NCBI RefSeq assembly: GCF_016920785.2
Contig: NW_024609857.1
Span: forward strand, 71,608,252-71,672,251
DNA: 64,000 nt
From: Ixodes scapularis
Taxonomy: Eukaryota > Arthropoda > Arachnida > Ixodida > Ixodidae
Direction of reading: 5' to 3'
The position numbers and the translations under genes were made by a program. Positions 11,932 to 22,044 of the stretch are shown piece after piece. Numbering within the stretch: the first letter of the stretch is position 1; each line of letters starts with the position of its first letter. The notes under the pieces were generated by a model. It saw only the letters and a program-made list of their open reading frames with translations, did not search any database and was not told where the DNA came from.

Positions 11932-13677
11932 TCACAAGGGCCGCGGCAGTGATCGCTTCCCCACATGCACGCTCGCTGACACCACGTGCATGAGTGCGAC
12001 AAAGCGCTCCCTTGCCACCCTACAATCAACCCTTACTCGGGCACCCGTGTCGAGTGTTGCGAGAACAGTGTAGCTCGCCAGAGCTTCATTAGGCCCACGA
12101 AGGCGTGCTCGGCTCGGCCTCTCCACGGAAGCGCTTTCGGCAATCGCTTCGCAGACATCAGAGAAAGGATCAACTTTGCGCCCATGGCGCGCCATCGCCG
12201 TCCCCCTTCCAAGATGGTTGCCCCACGGCGATTCGTGCTCCTGCACCTGTACCTCCTCGCGCCGCCCGCTTGGTGGCACCCGCTGTGTCACACCCTCAAC
12301 ACAAGGCCCGTCGTGGTGACCCCGAAGTCCGATCTGAACAGCGGCAGTGGCCCCCCTCGCGACATCGGCATCCACCAGCCTCCCCAGTGCCGGGACCGAC
12401 CCCTGGCTCTCCGGGAGCTCCTCCCTTCCAGCTGCCCGGACGTAGGAAGACCCTGGTTGGCAAGTGGCCCGATGGCCCTCAGACCCCCCGGCAGTCTCCA
12501 GTCCCAATACGGCACGATCGGCCTCGAACCCTACGACAGTGTCCGGTTCCTGGAGAGCGCGATCGGCGTCGGACCCCACGGCAGTCTGCGGTCCCAGTAC
12601 GGCACGATCGGCCTCGAACCCTATGACCGTGTCTGGTTCCTGGAGAGCGCGATCGGCGTCGGGCCCCCCGGCAGTCTCCAGTCCTAGCACGGGACGGTCG
12701 GCCTCGGACCCCACGGCAGTCAGCGGTCCCGGTACGGCTCGATCGGCCTCAAACCCTACTTCTTGGAGATCGCGATCGGCGTTGAACCCCACCGCAGTGT
12801 CCGGTTCCTGAACGACACGATCGGCCCCGGACCCCACGACCGTCTTTGGCTCCCTGACAGCGCTACCGGCTTCGGACCCCCCCGCAGTGTCCTGTTCCTG
12901 GACAGTGCGGTCGGCCCCAGACCCCACCGCAGTTTCCGGTTCCTGGACAGCGCGATAAGCCTCGGAACCTCCGTCAGGGCTCGGTTCCTGGACAGCGCGG
13001 TCAGCCTCGGACCCTCCGGCAGTGTCCTGTTCCTCGACACCGCGGTCGGCCTCAGACCCCACCGCAGTCTCCGGTCCCTGTACGGTTCGATTGGCCTCGG
13101 AACCTACCGCAGTCTCCGGCTCCTGGACAGCGCGATCACCCTCGGACTCCATGGCAGTCTCCGGCTTTTGTGCGGCACAATCGGCCTCGGACCCCATGGC
13201 AGCCTCCGGGTCGCCCAGTGCGTCCGGTTCCGTTTCGCTCACGCGGTGAGCCTCGGGTTCCGCGCCCGCCGCTGCATTAATCAGCGACCCTTCTCGGCGC
13301 TCCTCCAGGAGCCGAGCTCTTGCTCTCCGCTCCTCCGCCCGGAGCTCTGCGAGTTGTATCTGCAGGTCTAGCTCCTTCGTTCTTTTCCTCACGAGGGCTA
13401 TCTGAACACTCAGCGGAACCGCTTCCCCATCCGACCATTCGTCGTCTCCGTCACTGAGGCTCTCCCCAATGGGCCAGTTATACCTCGCCATGCAGCTAAG
13501 TGCGCGGGTGTCAGCCGGCGACGGAAGGGAAAACGACCACTTACCTGGCGGTGCTGTAGAGCCCACGGAGGTCGTTGACGCCGCCGAACTCGCGAGTCCC
13601 CGCGGCGTCGATCGCCACAAGCAGAGTCCGTTCTGTGAGACCCGGCTGTCACCGCTGCAGGCGTCGGGTGTCGCCAA
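11932..13677 (-). CDS. Gag-like/unknown ORF of the LTR element with 45-bp repeat domain (581 aa)
   Basis: This is the only long ORF in the LTR element. The N-terminal third is Ser/Thr/Ala-rich; around residues 64-130 it is acidic and then strongly helical and charged (RKRTKELDLQIQLAELRAEE), a probable coiled coil as seen in gag multimerisation regions. From about residue 155 to 410 there are roughly 17 copies of a 15-residue unit of consensus EADRAVQEPETAVGS, encoded by 45-bp repeats. The C-terminal 110 residues (ATLDTGARVRVDCRVARERF) contain LDTGA, which resembles the retropepsin D-T/S-G active site, but there is no flanking support. I do not recognise the family. The ORF is open throughout, in keeping with the young age of the element. 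A second possible start (MARYNWPIG) lies at residue 63. Confidence 0.6.
   Translation of the reverse strand: MATPDACSGDSRVSQNGLCLWRSTPRGLASSAASTTSVGSTAPPGKWSFSLPSPADTRALSCMARYNWPIGESLSDGDDEWSDGEAVPLSVQIALVRKRTKELDLQIQLAELRAEERRARARLLEERREGSLINAAAGAEPEAHRVSETEPDALGDPEAAMGSEADCAAQKPETAMESEGDRAVQEPETAVGSEANRTVQGPETAVGSEADRGVEEQDTAGGSEADRAVQEPSPDGGSEAYRAVQEPETAVGSGADRTVQEQDTAGGSEAGSAVREPKTVVGSGADRVVQEPDTAVGFNADRDLQEVGFEADRAVPGPLTAVGSEADRPVLGLETAGGPDADRALQEPDTVIGFEADRAVLGPQTAVGSDADRALQEPDTVVGFEADRAVLGLETAGGSEGHRATCQPGSSYVRAAGREELPESQGSVPALGRLVDADVARGATAAVQIGLRGHHDGPCVEGVTQRVPPSGRREEVQVQEHESPWGNHLGRGTAMARHGRKVDPFSDVCEAIAESASVERPSRARLRGPNEALASYTVLATLDTGARVRVDCRVARERFVALMHVVSASVHVGKRSLPRPL
12450..13215 (-). 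repeat. 45-bp coding minisatellite, about 17 units
   Basis: Tandem diverged units each encode a variant of ADRAVQEPETAVGSE. Because the unit is a multiple of three, both strands stay open over most of it, which generates several spurious plus-strand ORFs. Confidence 0.8.
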
Positions 13678-14004
13678 ACCCGCAGGTCACTGGCGTCGAT
13701 TGCAGCCGGTGACGTTCGCTTGCCTGAATCTGTTGTCGCCTTCGAAGGCCCCAGGCCCACGGCAGTTGTCGATGCCGCCGAACCCGCAGGTCACCGGCGC
13801 CGATCGCCCCACGCGACGTCCGCTTCTCGCCTTTCGTCGCTGTCGGCCACAGGCGTACTCGTAGCCGTGCCTCGCTGTGCCAGGCTGCTGGTCGTCTCGA
13901 CTGGTCCTGGGCTCCTGCCGATGGACACCGCCACACTCCGCGCCAGCACTGGCCTCGTCGTCTTCCTGGCACACGTTGTTGTCGAGGTGGCCGACGACGT
14001 CCAC

Positions 14005-14023
14005 GATCCTGTCGACTGCGCCA
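14005..14023 (-). promoter_or_regulatory. Primer-binding site, tRNA-Ser
   Basis: Minus-strand sequence next to the 5' LTR is TGGCGCAGTCGACAGGATC. TGG pairs with the tRNA CCA end, and CGCAGTCG complements the CGACTGCG acceptor end of arthropod tRNA-Ser, followed by a near match to its T arm. Confidence 0.7.
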
Positions 14024-14636
14024 GTAATGTTTCTCGTGTATCGTGGGGTGCTGCGCTGGCTGGAGGGTGGCTCGTTCCCGGTGCCCACAGGGATGCTCAC
14101 GACTCGGCGGTTGAGTAAATAAATATATATTTACAGATTATGCACAACTTTTTGCAAGACAAAACAATTGTCACGCTGCTGATGCCGCGGCAACCCAACG
14201 CCAACAATAGCGCCTCGGCGCCAAGTCCCTTGCCGCGCACGGCAAGTTCTCTGCCCCGCAGGACAAAGTACGCGGAACCCTCGGGACCGCGGGAGATCAC
14301 GACTTACTCCGCGCACGGGCTCGTTGAAACTCAACTTTTCCAAAAAGGCGCACCGACATTCCGAAGGGAGGCCGGACCTCCCTCTCTCCCCCGAAGTCGC
14401 CGACATGGCCCTGACAAGGTCGCCTCCCCAATTACCTCGGCGGCAAGGGCGACCACCCGCGAACAGAGGTTTGTTTACTTCCCACGCGGGGAAATCTGCT
14501 TCCACTTTCGGGAGCTGGCCTCCGCTTGCCGCCAAAGGGAAAGACAAGACATCGGGCGCCTCCGAAGGACGCTTCGGGTGACCGCGCCGCCAATTCCCCG
14601 AGCTCTTTCGGCTAAGCCCCTTCGGCCATCCCTACA
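14023..14636 (-). repeat. 5' LTR (minus-strand orientation)
   Basis: 614 bp and colinear with the copy at 10677-11290. The candidate TATA box is at 14117-14134. It is followed at 14637 by the GTCGT duplication. Confidence 0.88.
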
Positions 14637-14641
14637 GTCGT

Positions 14642-15080
14642 TATTGAGCATTGCTGAAGAAGTTTGTGCGTCACTTCATCAGTCAGCAATAAATGATAGT
14701 GATCCACCATCAAGCACTGATACTTCAACCGACACACCCTTTTCATCCTTCATGGAAAAACAACTTCAGTGCCACGGAATCAAATCAAGTTCTGGCTTCT
14801 GTCAACCAATCTTCAACGCCAGATTCAGATCGATTAATGTATTTGCACACTTCCTCATCTAGGGCCTGAGGCTCGCCAACATTTAATAGAGGTATTCAAT
14901 ACTTCGTGGAGAAGCATGCTGTGTTCCTCCTGACTGGAAAACGGCTTCCGTTTGCCTATTCTGGAACCGGGTTAGTCCCCACTGGACTTGAGATCTTACC
15001 GAACCATTGCATTAACAAGTGGTATTGGGGAATGTATAGGGCGGTGAATTCTCTCACGCCTTGAATGGGTTTTACAACAG
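14642..15080 (+). pseudogene. Non-LTR RT N-terminal region (LINE part continuing from 10.4 kb)
   Basis: Reading through frameshifts gives landmarks of the pre-RT and first RT blocks: DTPFSSFMEK, then a cysteine/tryptophan block equivalent to P-WK-A (near 14930), then YRTIALTSGIGE and SRLEWVLQQ near 14993-15077. These correspond to the 'YRPI-LTS---K--ER----RL' motif of LINE reverse transcriptases. The next RT motif occurs at 18690, so sequence at 15081-18680 interrupts it. Confidence 0.65.
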
Positions 15081-16189
15081 TTACGTTGTTGGTCCTCCCG
15101 GCGGTGTGGGAGGCAGGTTCCGCTCCGATGGTCTGGAGCGAGGTGGCACGAACGTCGCTGAGTGACGGGTCGGCTCACTGCTTGTAGAGGACTATGGGCA
15201 TTTATTTACACTAGTTACAAGTCCCACCTTGGGAGGCCATCCTGCCTTGTCTAGAGGCTCGACCCCAGTCCCCAATTTCTCCACGTCGAATCCAATCCAA
15301 AGATCCCCATACTTTTGTTCCCAGTCTCCCAAAATCGAATCAAATCCAAATCTCCCCACACACTAAACGTTATAACACTCATAATCGTGTAAAATGGGGG
15401 TAATAATAGTGTAAGTCAGAAAAAACACCCTTTTCACGCTTTTGTTTCCACGATTTTTAAATATCGGTGGTTGTAAAAAGGGTGTGTTGGGGTTTTACAC
15501 CCCTTGCACGCCCTTTTTACGCCCACTTGTAGCGATGTGTCTGAAATCATGTAAAAAGGCTGTATGGGCGAATTTTCCGCTCTTTACTCACACGGTGTGA
15601 AAGGGGCGTTATGGTGATGCACTCGAATACACACATGATTTCATATTCGTTAATGTTTATTGCCTTGGTGAAACTGTTGCTGATTTACGGCGGTACAAAC
15701 ATCCAGTATAATTAATCGAAAACGGTTTGTTGTCCCTGGGGTCGAGTGTTTCTTGGAAAGATGTATATAAAGAGGGAGATCAGCTGCTTTGTCCAACCTC
15801 CTTTGACCTCGCCTTCTGATAAGCCACCAAACGAGTGTGAAGGCCGCTTCTAGCAAATCAGAGGGGTGGAGCGAAACGCGAGACCGCTCTCCGTATGACA
15901 AAAACGCTTGGACGAAAATCTTTTATCACGCCACTCGCTCTGACGCGCTCATGGGCTCAGTGGGGCCGTAGTCTGCCGTATTTTAAGTTATGGTGAGTTG
16001 TAGGGGCCACGTATAGGTCCGGTTTGCGCCCGTCAGGCGTCAGTGTTCTGTTTTTCGTGCGTTGCAGTCGCAGCGGTGATTTTCGTCTTGAACGGCCGGA
16101 ATACGTCCATACTAACTTTTAGAGCGCAGCTCTTAGGGACCCGTTCCCGGCTTGAGCGGCGTCGGCGTCGCCGTCGGCGTAACCAAGGT

Positions 16190-16430
16190 CACCCCAAGGT
16201 CACGCGACCCCCAAGGTCATCCGAAGGTCACGCGACCCCCAAGGTCACCGCAAGGTCACGTGACCCCCAAGGTGTGACCCCCAAAGGTCACGTGACCGTC
16301 CCAGGCTCAAGTGACCCCCGAGGTCACGTGACCCCCCTGAAGTCACGTGACACGCCCCCCCCCCGAGGTCACGTGACCACCCCCAGGGTCACGTGACCCC
16401 CCCCCCCCCCGAGGTCACGTGACCTCCCCG
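16190..16430. repeat. GGTCACGTGACC minisatellite
   Basis: Irregular tandem units of about 20-35 bp built on AAGGTCACGTGACCCCC. I count seven CACGTG palindromes here, with two more just after the neighbouring array (16827-16850). CACGTG is the canonical bHLH E-box core. Confidence 0.8.
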
Positions 16431-16826
16431 ATGACGTCATCGTTACTGATGACGTCACCGGCATCCGCATCGTCATCATCCCTGATGACGTCATCAGTGA
16501 CGTCACTGATGACGTCACCGGCATCCGCATCGTCATCGTCATCATCACTGATGACGTCATCAGTGACGTCACTGATGACGTCACCGGCATCCGCATCGTC
16601 ATCGTCATCATCGTTGATGACGTCATCAGTGACATCACTGATTACCTCACCGGCATCCGCATCGTCATCGTCATCATCGCTGATGACGTCATCAGTGACG
16701 TCACTGATGACGTCACCGGCATCCGCATCGTCATCGTCATCGTCGTTGATGACGTCATCGGAGTCCGCATCTTCATTGTCACTGATGATGTCATCAGTGA
16801 CGTCACTGATGACATCATCGGCATCG
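16431..16826. repeat. 66-bp minisatellite with TGACGTCA palindromes
   Basis: GATGACGTCATCAGTGACG recurs at 16484, 16550, 16616 and 16682, with a variant at 16748, a constant 66-bp period. Each unit holds two or three TGACGTCA (consensus CRE) sites; I count 14 perfect copies. Since 66 is a multiple of three, Met/Thr/Ser-rich frames are open on both strands, but these are not genes. Confidence 0.85.
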
Positions 16827-17021
16827 TCACGTGACCCCCAATGTCACGTGACCCTCCCCAGGTCACTTCACCCCCCCAGTACCCTTCCCTCCTCCTCCTC
16901 AAGAGCTGCGCTCTAATTCGGTGTTACAGGGAGTTGTAAACGGCTTTCACTTTTTTGGTAATGGTCGTTTATTTTGTCGGAGTTCATGGAATTATTGTGC
17001 TGTGTTCGTTGGGCGCATTTT

Positions 17022-17262
17022 GACAAAGAGTTGCTCATCGGCGGTCGCGAGACTTCCGCTGAATGTGATTGACCGCCTTTAACCTCGACATTGTGTTTGC
17101 GTTGTTTTTACTGCCCCAATCGGATTGTGCATCTATCACGACAGAGAGCTGCTAATTGGAGACCGCGAGACTTCCGTTGGATGTGAGCGACCGTTTCATC
17201 ACCGACGTTGTGTTTGTGAATTGTTCTGTGCTACCCGAATCGGGGATTATACATCTATCACG
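17022..17262. repeat. Two tandem diverged copies of a 118-bp unit
   Basis: Units begin at 17022 and 17140 and share GCGAGACTTCCG, GTTGTGTTTG and CATCTATCACGA at matching offsets. Confidence 0.7.
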
Positions 17263-17817
17263 AATTACATGAGATCGCTGTTTTATTTGTAAGTACTCTG
17301 CAAGCATTCTCCTGATAGTAGTCTTGATTCCGTGTCAATAAACCATTTTACTGTTTACAAACATAAACTGCCGGTTACGCCCCAAGCCATTCCCGGTCGT
17401 TCCGTCTTCGCCAGCCTGTCGAGTTTTGCTTACGTTACTAGAGTTAGAAAGCACTAAAGTAACTTTAGGCGAAAGAAAGCCTTACTAAAAGTTTGAGTGC
17501 ATTCTAAGAATTTAGTAGCTTTGTCACGAAAACTTAACGTTAGGTCACGAATGTTCGCGTTTGAGGTTTCACAGTGGTTTGTCGCGAATTCGCGACCGAC
17601 GAGGATAGGATACACTCACGTTTTTTTTTTTTGTTTTTTTTCAGATTGAGAAAATAAAGTGGTTTACATGTTTCAACTTGTTAGCAATCATTTCTCCGTA
17701 AACACTTTTTGATAAAATGCTGCGGAGGTCTGTGCCTTGTGGATGTGTTGCACATTTTGTATTATTTTTCTAGTTGAATGAAGTGAGAGTTACTGCGCAG
17801 GCGAGCTGGTGAAGGAT

Positions 17818-17942
17818 CATGGTGAAAAAAAACCGAGACTAGGGACAAGCCGTCCGGACAACACAACACGTCTCAGAACTTTTTGGGTTAGTGTTGTGTT
17901 TTCCGAATTTTTTGTCACTAGTCTCGGTTTTCTTTCACCATG
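17818..17942. repeat. Long imperfect hairpin
   Basis: Arms of 52 bp (17818-17869 and 17891-17942) share AAAACCGAGACTAG and an outer CATGGTGAAA, with a 21-base loop. It could be a foldback MITE or could fold as a precursor-like RNA. Nothing in the sequence shows transcription. Confidence 0.65.
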
Positions 17943-18689
17943 TTCTTCTAGGTGCAGTCCACCCTTTTGGAAGGGTATACTGCTGCATTCACACACCCTA
18001 ATAAAATGGTGTAGAGCAGAATCACACCCTTCTGTGAAGGGTGCAAAATATTACACCGGTTTTTGAGGGTGTGAGGAATAACACCTTTTTTCTTGGGCGT
18101 TTTTTATACCAATAAGGGTGTGAACATGCTTAGTGTGCGAGAATCCTCTCGGTACTCCTTTTGTACACTCGTCGGGGACTCCTTTCCCCTCAGGGACTGA
18201 CCAATCTCTTCAAATTCCGCCACTCCCATGTGGTACACTTTTGCCCAATGATCGGCGAGCTGTCAGCCTGGCGCTCAACCGCCAAAATCAAATTCCTTGT
18301 AGAGTCGTTCTCTGCATTTTTCCCAGTCTGGCTGCCGCCAACAGCTAAATTATTACACCAGAAGAAAAGCGACAATTTGACACTAAGCGGCGAAACCGTC
18401 TATTACAGGCACACTCGATTAACTTCCACAAGCATCTGCGAGAACTGGCTGTCCCAGGGATCTGTCAGAGAAGACTCCCGAAACCCGAGACGTTTCTTAA
18501 CGACAGCGGGGGAACCGCTCCCATCTCTCGATCGTTCTGCCCCCGTAAATGCTTCCTGAAAAACGCCGACACCAACATAGAAAGATAAGCGAAACAATGC
18601 CGACGGAACTCTGGGAAGTTCTAACATAAGAAAACACATTACTTAATAAACAAGATTTCTATACCTAACTAAAACCTCAGACGATGTAT

Positions 18690-19052
18690 CAGTAACCATG
18701 GCAGGTTTCAGAAAAGGCCGCAGCTCCGTTGATAATGTCGCTCTTTTAACTCACGTTGATGACCAGAAATTTCACGAAAAGCTTACAACAGCCATCTTTC
18801 CTGTTGTTCAAGGACTTTTTGATAACATCAAACATTCATCGGTTTTACAAGGACTCAGAGCAGTCGGAGATAGCGGTCGGTTTTGCGCATCGATGGCTGA
18901 TTACCTTCACAATCAATCTGGATGAACACAAGGGAAGATGAAACCTCTTCACACTATGACAAAAGTCGTGCCTCAATGGGGCATTCTTAGTTCGGTCCTT
19001 TTTAACACTACCGTCATTGATCTGACCGAAAGTCTTCCAAGCGCGGTACGAC
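18690..19052 (+). pseudogene. Non-LTR RT palm region, part 2 of the split LINE
   Basis: The frame from 18698 reads AGFRKGRSSVDN (RT motif 2a), then IFPVVQGLFDNIKHS (motif A, where the usual first Asp of the FxDxxxAFD block is lost), and in shifted frame VVPQWGILSSVLFN (motif B, normally PQGxxLSPxLFN, altered). A stop and frameshift separate them. The frame reaches AVRL at 19052 and is cut by a MITE. The next codons appear at 19848. Confidence 0.75.
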
Positions 19053-19055
19053 TTA

Positions 19056-19844
19056 AGGCCCGTTCACACTCTTGCGACCGAGTAAGACCGAAAAAGACCA
19101 GACCGGTTTTAAGCCTCTTGCGATCTTTTAGGACCAGCTCCGCTCTGCAGCGCATCCGGTCCTAAGAAGTCGCAAAAGGCTTAAAGGGGCAGTGCAACGA
19201 TTTTCAGACTTTGGTCAATTAACTGCGGAAATTAATCTACGTCACCTATGGAACGAAAAAGCGAAAGCCGCATTTTCTTGCGAGCGCTAGTTCTTATTTA
19301 AAAAAAAATGAAACAAATCGAAGGTCGAAGTGCCTCTCAACTATCCACGCCGACTTTCAAGTGACGTCTCTGGGGGTTCCCGTAGTTTCCCCTTGGGCCC
19401 TCTCTTCAGAGACCCCAGCCGCTTCCTCCGCGATTGTCTACTTTTAAATGATTGACCTCGTCGAACGTCGCGGCGAGCGATGGACACAAAGGACGGTTCG
19501 CCACGAGGCTGACGGCGAGTGTAGCAGCGGAGGGGGACAGGGTTTGTTGACTTGCGCGTATCCCCCAGAGACGCCGTCATTTTAGTTCCCGTAGCCGCCA
19601 CCGGCGGTTGCAGATCGGCAAAGAATTCGTTTTTTGCCTTGCGATTACGCAGCAGAATAGCCGCTTTTTTTTTGGGAGGGGGGGGGGGGGGAAGGTGACG
19701 CGTTTTTGGTCACTTGGGCTTGTATAAACGATATAAAAAATGCAAACTGGCAATTCTTTCAACATTAAAACCGTTGCCCTGTCCCTTTAAAAACCGGTCT
19801 GGTCTCTCTCGGTCTAAATCGGTCGCAAGAGTGTGAACGGCGCT
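19056..19844. mobile_element. PIF/Harbinger-type MITE (TTA duplication), filled
   Basis: The ends are AGGCCCGTTCACACTCTTGC and its inverse; TTA flanks at 19053-19055 and 19845-19847. The arms are colinear with the 182-bp MITE at 43583-43764 (shared AAAACCGGTCTGG and GACCAG blocks). It contains a second element at 19185-19786. Removing it with one TTA restores the LINE frame across the YADD region, an internal proof of its limits. Confidence 0.88.
19185..19786. mobile_element. piggyBac-type MITE (TTAA duplication), nested
   Basis: 602 bp flanked by TTAA (19181-19184, 19787-19790). The ends are AGGGGCAGTGCAACGATTTT and the inverse of AAAACCGTTGCCCTGTCCCT. The empty target GGCTTAAAAACCGG is present in the related Harbinger MITE at about 43706. 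The interior is non-coding and includes a G15 tract near 19677-19691. Confidence 0.85.
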
Positions 19845-19847
19845 TTA

Positions 19848-20345
19848 CACTCTATGCAGATGACGTTTGCCTCTGGGCATTTCCAAGCTCTCCAAAGCTC
19901 CTACCTGCGCACTTTGAAGACGCTCTTTCCAGAGTATCTCAGTTACGTATTTTTCCCGGGCTTGAGCAGAGTCAACACCTGTGGCCTTTAAAAGGATAAA
20001 GTTAGACCATTTTCTTCCATAGACAAACTTATGTAATCTCCCAATCACATCTTCGTTGGAGTATCTATCGACAAAGCATTAACTTGGAACTCGCAACTGA
20101 AACACCTCAAGACGAAATTGTCCGGGTTTATTAGTTTCGGAAGCTTTATAAGCGGTAGACTTCGGAAACGTCTACATATACTAATCTCTGCTTATATATC
20201 TGCCTATTCGTCGGTGTCCTTTGCTGAAGTTTGCGGCGAGGCTGGCACGCTCAAATCGCAAACACGAGTAGAGTGTTTCAATCCTCTCTTGCGCATCAGT
20301 TGCGTCGCCGAAACGCTTTCTTCTGTTTCCCATAAATTCGAGTGA
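19848..20345 (+). pseudogene. Non-LTR RT YADD and thumb region, part 3 of the split LINE
   Basis: It opens with LYADDVCLW, the RT catalytic motif C, and continues in changed frames to HIFVGVSIDKALTWNSQLKH (positions 20047-20106; RT motif for 'LGV-ID--L-W--HI') and GFISFGSFISGRL. Stops and shifts follow. No RNase H or 3' tail is recognised after about 20345, so the 3' part is lost or unreadable. Confidence 0.75.
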
Positions 20346-22044
20346 GCTGACGCAATAAACAGGACCTTATTCGCATGAACAACGCTTTCACTTCACGAGC
20401 GTGCGTGCATTATAGGTTACTTTAAAACGCCCAGCTCGCTCTTGTAGCTCCTCTTTTACTCGCCCTTACGGTGAATCGAGTACACAGCTCTACGGATGTC
20501 TGCACAACAGTTATTTTTGTTATGGTTGTCTTTGTGGTCACAATAAATATTTGTACATTATTCATTTTTCTTGTTCGGTTGTCTCCTTTACTTTTTCTGT
20601 TGAGTGAAGGAGATTTAATTTTATATTGCATGTTGTGCATGGTCTGCTCCGGAATTCGCGAATTTACGCGTGCATTTAAGCAATCAAATTCTACCTAAGT
20701 TCAAAATTCTAGTTAGTCAGGGCAATCTAGGTGGCGCTCGCTACCTCCTAATATGAACTAAATAAATTATATTAGCCATCCATTCATTCAGATAGTAGCC
20801 ATGCAGTGAACGGAAGCTTCTAGATGGGAAGCAGAGACCAACGTCAAAATAGCCAAGAGGTGCGCTGACAGTCGAGTGAGCGACTGCTGCCTATGGGAGT
20901 GGCCGTGCTTTATGTTACATTGTAGGGTGCAATCCAGTTATAACGATACCACATATAACGAAGTACCACTTATAACGAGCAGCTTATAGAGAACAATGTA
21001 TTTTTGCGTGAGGTCTTTACAAAATAAAGCACATATAGCCATGGAATAGATTAGGCATATGGCTACAGCGATTATAAACGCTCTGATTGGAAAATATTTT
21101 AACAAATCAGGCAAAAAATATAAACCAGCTATAAAAGGAACAGCCGAACGAATCACACCCAACTTGTCACGTGCGTATGCCATACAGAAGCGTATCGAAA
21201 ATCACCGCGAATTCTTGTTGTGCGCGGCCTGAAGCCGACCAATAAATAACTAAAATAACTGCAAATACGTTGATTGAAAAAAAAAGTTGCACCTTCATGT
21301 GGTTTGTGACAACTCTCGTCTCCTCTGTATTTCTTCTTCCACCCCAGTCCAGTTTTGGTTTCGGTTTCGTGCAGTTGCGTTTATTTATTTTATTAAAAAA
21401 GATGTAACGCTGTAGCAAAATATTGATTGGGTAGCCTTCTGACACCATAATGAAACGCCTGGCAATTTTAAAGAATATATTTTGAGGGTGTCAGTGTCAT
21501 TTTAAGAAATCACGCTCTGGGTTTTATAAGATGACCATGACTACAATAGCAGCCTATCAATTTACCCGGCACAAATAGTTTTCATACAATTGACCAATTA
21601 TTTCCCGTGATGGATTTCCCGCATTACAAGGACCCTTCCCATCGGGCATAACTACTCGTGGGGCTCTACGAAAGGGAAAGGCATTTTCCGCCTCGATCAC
21701 TTTAGAACAAGACAAAAGCAGTAATAACAATACTACGCCAAATTAAACTCAGAATATCGAGCAAGGTAGATCATTTCTCCATATCTTACCATCATTGAAC
21801 AGCCGTTTGTCCAAGGTAAAGGTCTTTTTTCGATGGCGGATGACCTGCTGTAAGCCAAAATAAATTCTGATATGTGGTTTATAGTTGATCATAGAACGTA
21901 AACGGTTCCAGTTACCGGATGTGCAATCCTTTCGTACGGCCAAAACAAAATCCCATCTGTGCAAAACTCTTCCACATGTACATTAAAAGAAATATTAAAA
22001 GAGCACTTGATTTATATCAAACAAACCTCCATCGATTTTAATGC
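20346..22044. other. No gene; possible pogo/Tigger-like terminus
   Basis: AT-rich sequence with no recognised coding. At 20930-20985 TTATAACGATACC, ATATAACGAAG and CTTATAACGAGC recur every 15-20 bp. Such ATAACGA repeats are typical of pogo/Tigger terminal regions, but I found no partner end. Confidence 0.35.

Larger units (their letters stand above)
10677..14636 (-). mobile_element. Young LTR retrotransposon without pol (LARD-like)
   Basis: Two direct repeats of 614 bp each (10677-11290 and 14023-14636) flank a 2.73 kb interior. I count two differences between them (CTC/CCC near 10881 and CCC/CTG near 11060), about 99.7% identity, so insertion was recent. The 5-bp duplication GTCGT sits on both sides (10672-10676, 14637-14641). 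On the minus strand a primer-binding site for tRNA-Ser follows the 5' LTR and a purine tract precedes the 3' LTR, which fixes the orientation. The interior has one long ORF (11932-13677) and no protease, RT, RNase H or integrase motif. It must have been mobilised in trans. TSD length and primer fit Ty3/gypsy or BEL relatives. It is inserted in an old LINE. Confidence 0.9.
16119..16916. repeat. Minisatellite bounded by inverted AGAGCGCAGCTCT motifs
   Basis: TTAGAGCGCAGCTCTTA at 16119-16135 is repeated inverted as AAGAGCTGCGCTCTAA at 16901-16916, bracketing both tandem arrays. The left motif is followed by CGGCGTCGGCGTCGCC repeats. Confidence 0.6.
15081..18680. mobile_element. Insertion block splitting the LINE RT (composite, unclassified)
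   Basis: About 3.6 kb between RT block 'SRLEWVLQQ' and block 'AGFRKGRSSVDN' of the same LINE. No gene is recognised. It contains a GTGTAAAA/ACACCC-rich stretch at 15370-15610, a CACGTG and TGACGTCA minisatellite (16150-16850), a 118-bp duplication (17022-17262), a polyadenylation-like AATAAA at 17337, a hairpin at 17818-17942 and a further ACACCCTT-rich segment at 17950-18130. Exact ends and target duplication are not evident, so it may be more than one insertion. Confidence 0.45.

Noticed and set aside
12105..13371. Long plus-strand ORFs (173, 202, 233 aa) opposite the LTR element ORF
   Set aside because: They arise because the 45-bp coding repeat is a multiple of three and GC-rich, leaving other frames open. 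No start context, domain or independent support.
16369..16916. Met/Thr/Ser-rich ORFs on both strands
   Set aside because: Direct consequence of the 66-bp tandem repeat; low-complexity translation without homology-like features.
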